Assembly: GCA_021635425.1 (NCBI GenBank)
Contig: JAJWOJ010000064.1
Coordinates: 1-8,629 of the forward strand
DNA: 8,629 bases
Direction of reading: 5' to 3'
Origin: Clostridiales bacterium
GTDB taxonomy: Bacteria > Bacillota > Clostridia > Christensenellales > Borkfalkiaceae
The translations under genes were made by a program, and so were the position numbers. This document shows, one piece after another, positions 6,298 to 8,629 of this stretch. The notes under the pieces were generated by a model, which was not told where the DNA came from, did not search any database, and saw only the letters and a program-made list of their open reading frames with translations. How positions within the stretch are numbered: the first letter of the stretch is position 1; each line of letters begins with the position of its first letter.

Positions 6298-7728
6298 TTA
6301 AATTCTCTTCATCCATTCCGACCAAAGCCCTTGGTGATGTACGGCTTCGGTCTGTAAAACGTCGTGTCTTATATTTTCTTTAGTCATTTTGTTTCTCGCC
6401 ATCGTTATAAACGGACTTGTTCCCATAATGAACAGTTCGAGCGCGCCCGTTCTGAACACGTCGGTTTTCGCAAAACGATAAATGAGATTGGACGATTTTG
6501 CAAGATCTACTATTTCTTGTCCGAACGCGCTGAATTCGATTTCTTCGTTGGTCGTATACACCATCGGGAACTGAAGGGTTTTTTCCGCTGTCGCAACTCC
6601 TTTTTCGGAAAGTACGAATGCGAGGAAATCCTTTGCGCCGGAAACGTTGACGCCGTCCGACGGGACGAAGAACGTTTCGCCGGGAAGGTTCATCGCAAGC
6701 GCGGTTTTATCGCCCGCTTTGTAAACGGGGTACGCGCCGAAATGGTAATCCGTGAAGCCCACTTCGCCGAGAATTTGTCCCATTTCCGTTTCGAACCAAC
6801 TTCCGCTGAACGTGAATACGCAATCGCCGTTTACGAACGACTGTTGAGATTCGGTATGATTTTGCGCGGAAGATACGAGATTGCTTTCGGTATCGGAAGT
6901 TGCGCCGATAAGGTCGTAAATCGTTTCGAGCGCTTGCAGCGCCGCGGGAGTATCGAGTTTCGACGTGGGATAACCGCCGTCTACGTCGTTGTATTCGTAA
7001 TATGCGGTATAGCCTTCGGGATCGATTTCGTACCAAAGTCCGTGGAAGAGCCAATCCATGTAGTTGACGGTAAGTCCGCACGAGAACGGAGCGACCGTTC
7101 TGCCCGTTCTGGTGTTTTTGATTTTTGCCGACTTTACGGCTTTGCACAGGTCTATAAGTCCCTGAACGGTACTCGGCCATTCGCCTTTTTTATATTCGCC
7201 GAAAGAGTCGATTTTGTTAAGATAGGTTTTGTTGTAGATAAGCCCCCAGCTCGAATATACGTAACTCGAGAGATAAGACTTATCGTTATAAGTACCCATA
7301 TCTACTATATACTTGTCCACAACTCTCGATTTTGCGGAAGTTCCGTATTTAGTCGAACTAAGAACGTCGTCGATAGACTCGATCGCTCCGTTTCTTATCC
7401 ACTTTATCCAGTTATTCATCGTATGTCCGACAAAATACAAATCTTCCTTTTCGGAACCGGGGTTGTTCATGAGCGTGAGCAAGTTGGAAACGAGTTCGGG
7501 ATCGGACGAAACGTGGACTTTGATTCCCGTTTCTTCATAGTACGCCGAAGCAATGTTTTCTATCCACTTCGAGCCGAGTCCTTTATCTATTACTTTAACA
7601 TAAACGTCGTCGCCGCCCGACGTATTACCGCCGCTCGCCGAATTTCCGCCGTTTCCGTTGTCCCAGCCGCATGCGACAAATGTTAAAGTAAGTACCGCGC
7701 AAAGCATTGCGCATAATAATTTTTTCAT
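6298..7728 (-). CDS. Family 1 extracellular solute-binding lipoprotein (sugar ABC importer)
   Basis: This 476-residue lipoprotein captures the sugar outside the membrane and delivers it to the two permeases. The signal peptide ends in TLTFVAC with the lipidated Cys at 20, then a Gly/Asn/Ser linker to about 40. The mature part has the CUT1 binding-protein layout (UgpB/MalE-like, SBP_bac_1). It begins with a beta strand and helix (KWIENIASAYYEETGIKVHV, about 54-73). It also has the hinge-type stretch SSWGLIYNKTYLNK, a FVNGDCVFTFSGSW segment and a NLPGETFFVPSDG segment, all usual in this family. A ribosome site GGGAG (7741-7737) lies 8 nt before the ATG. It follows the surface-protein gene after an 83-bp gap with a hairpin, and may be expressed from the same transcript or from an unrecognised promoter. 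Ligand unknown. Confidence 0.92.
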   Translation of the reverse strand: MKKLLCAMLCAVLTLTFVACGWDNGNGGNSASGGNTSGGDDVYVKVIDKGLGSKWIENIASAYYEETGIKVHVSSDPELVSNLLTLMNNPGSEKEDLYFVGHTMNNWIKWIRNGAIESIDDVLSSTKYGTSAKSRVVDKYIVDMGTYNDKSYLSSYVYSSWGLIYNKTYLNKIDSFGEYKKGEWPSTVQGLIDLCKAVKSAKIKNTRTGRTVAPFSCGLTVNYMDWLFHGLWYEIDPEGYTAYYEYNDVDGGYPTSKLDTPAALQALETIYDLIGATSDTESNLVSSAQNHTESQQSFVNGDCVFTFSGSWFETEMGQILGEVGFTDYHFGAYPVYKAGDKTALAMNLPGETFFVPSDGVNVSGAKDFLAFVLSEKGVATAEKTLQFPMVYTTNEEIEFSAFGQEIVDLAKSSNLIYRFAKTDVFRTGALELFIMGTSPFITMARNKMTKENIRHDVLQTEAVHHQGLWSEWMKRI

Positions 7729-7753
7729 TTATTAGTCTCCCGTTTATAAATTT

Positions 7754-7795
7754 AAACTCGGCAAGTCTCGTTTAAAATGCGACTTGCCGAAGTTT
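7754..7795 (-). promoter_or_regulatory. Long hairpin between surface-protein and binding-protein genes
   Basis: A 14-bp stem with one bulged A pairs AAACTCGGCAAGTC (7754-7767) with GACTTGCCG (7781-7789) and AGTTT (7791-7795), around a 13-nt loop. No real U tract follows on either strand (minus side continues AAATTTATAAAC). A strong terminator is therefore unlikely; partial termination, an RNA-processing site or an mRNA-stability element separating the two genes fits better. Confidence 0.55.
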
Positions 7796-7811
7796 GTTGT
7801 AAAGTCAATTA

Positions 7812-8629
7812 TCAGTCGTTTTTCTTCTTTTTCGCTATAACGACAACTGCCGCAGCCGCGAGAACGGAGAGCGCCGAAACGCTTGCGACCGAACCGCCGC
7901 AACCGCCGCTCGTTTTGCTTTCTTCCGAGCCGCTGTCCGCAGGCTTTTCACCCGTAGAATAAGTAAGCGTAAGTTCGTTTGATTTAAATTCGCCGAACGC
8001 GTTTTTAACCGTATAATAAACCTTTACCGTCCCTTCTTTCGTAAAAGTAAGGAATTTCGTATCCTTATCGTAAGTCGCGTCGCCTTCGATAACGAGATCT
8101 CCTACGGTTTCGCCCGCAACTTCGAAATGCGAAAGGGTAAGTCCTGCTCTCGGAGTTTTGAACTCGGTCTTTCCGCTTGTGGTGGCAAGTTTAACGTCCA
8201 TAACTTCCGCCGCGGACTTCGGAGTTTCGCTTGCCGAAGCATACGCTACGGCGTAATCGTTTCCGAGATCCTGCGTGAGAATGTTGGTATAAACGCCCGT
8301 TTCGCAAGTCGTGATGTCGAGATAAATTTCAACGAGCGCGTTTTCACTGCCGTTTACGTAAATCGCGCAATAATATCCCGCGTGAGTTCCGTCAAGATAA
8401 TAAGGAATAGCCGCTATAGAAACGGTAGTCGTTTTTCCGCTTACGAATGCGTTTTCGGGGAATTCCGCTTGAGCCACGGATTCGCTGTTTTCTTTGTTTC
8501 CGATCACGACGTTGTCGTTCGAAATCCAGAAGAAGATACCGCCGTCCTCATAAGTCGAAGTCGCAGTCGGAGCCGTCATTAAAACGTAAGTCGAGAATTT
8601 TCCGTTTGCGTTCGGCGTTATTTTAAAGT
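7812..8629 (-). CDS. Surface protein with C-terminal Gly-Cys-Gly membrane tail (5' end outside window)
   Basis: The frame is open to the right edge, so the gene starts beyond the window; about 272 codons are visible. The ATG at 8579 is internal, since coding continues upstream with no stop. The visible N-terminal part is beta-rich and Thr/Ser/Ala-rich, with no family I recognise. A compact Ig-like module follows (about 85 residues, ending near GEFKSNELTLTYSTG). Next are an acidic/Ser linker (EKPADSGSEESK), then SGGCGGS with Cys at 7901-7899, a hydrophobic stretch of about 19 residues and the basic end KKKKND. This Gly-Cys motif, helix and basic tail resemble tripartite C-terminal sorting signals such as GlyGly-CTERM or Synerg-CTERM, and suggest envelope anchoring. 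There is no LPxTG. It lies upstream of the sugar importer on the same strand and may help bind or process the same glycan. Confidence 0.75.
   Translation of the reverse strand, partial: FKITPNANGKFSTYVLMTAPTATSTYEDGGIFFWISNDNVVIGNKENSESVAQAEFPENAFVSGKTTTVSIAAIPYYLDGTHAGYYCAIYVNGSENALVEIYLDITTCETGVYTNILTQDLGNDYAVAYASASETPKSAAEVMDVKLATTSGKTEFKTPRAGLTLSHFEVAGETVGDLVIEGDATYDKDTKFLTFTKEGTVKVYYTVKNAFGEFKSNELTLTYSTGEKPADSGSEESKTSGGCGGSVASVSALSVLAAAAVVVIAKKKKND

Noticed and set aside
6364..7686. 440-codon open frame on the plus strand
   Set aside because: It is antisense to the solute-binding protein gene, Arg/Phe/Val-rich with no recognisable domain; a by-product of codon bias on the coding strand.

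Overview
The window looks like chromosomal DNA from an uncultivated gut-type member of the Bacillota (Clostridia). Several things point that way: strong GGAGG ribosome sites, Gram-positive lipoproteins with an LAAC lipobox, a carbohydrate ABC importer with no ATPase gene beside it, a MobV-type mobilisation gene, and a 5S rRNA whose core is clostridial in sequence. The placement is inference; a Christensenellales-like lineage is only a guess. Every gene I can support is on the minus strand, so transcription runs from right to left.

Left part (1-1700). A 5S rRNA gene (about 362 down to 86) is followed by a good intrinsic terminator (77-50). No 23S gene lies just upstream of it in the window. 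The 5S is about 277 nt instead of about 117 nt, because helix IV carries a structured insertion of about 160 nt. Upstream of it (490-1353) is a small MobV/Pre relaxase-like gene. Its N-terminal homology runs past the first ATG, to an ATT codon placed ideally behind a GGAGG. Its leader holds three inverted repeats and an extended -10 promoter, and could be an oriT or a regulatory leader.

Right part (1671-8629). This is a tightly packed operon: surface protein (partial, runs off the right edge) -> 83-bp gap with a long hairpin -> sugar-binding lipoprotein -> MalF-like permease -> MalG-like permease -> tyrosine-phosphatase-like lipoprotein -> TIM-barrel, glycoside-hydrolase-like lipoprotein -> intrinsic terminator (1698-1671). 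The last five genes abut or overlap (TAA-ATG with no gap, TGATG overlap, 1-nt gap before a TTG start, 14-nt overlap), so they are probably translationally coupled. The simplest reading is a surface glycan or oligosaccharide uptake unit. The two accessory lipoproteins would act outside the membrane, the binding protein and two permeases would import the product, and a shared ATPase (MsmX type) encoded elsewhere would supply energy. The substrate cannot be read from the sequence.

Most notable items: the helix IV expansion of the 5S rRNA; the ATT-started mob gene with Glu at the usual catalytic-His position; a Cys-containing C-terminal sorting-like tail on the surface protein; the uncommon pairing of a phosphatase-fold lipoprotein with a sugar importer; and a 66-bp, 91% identical signal-peptide segment shared by two otherwise unrelated neighbouring lipoprotein genes.
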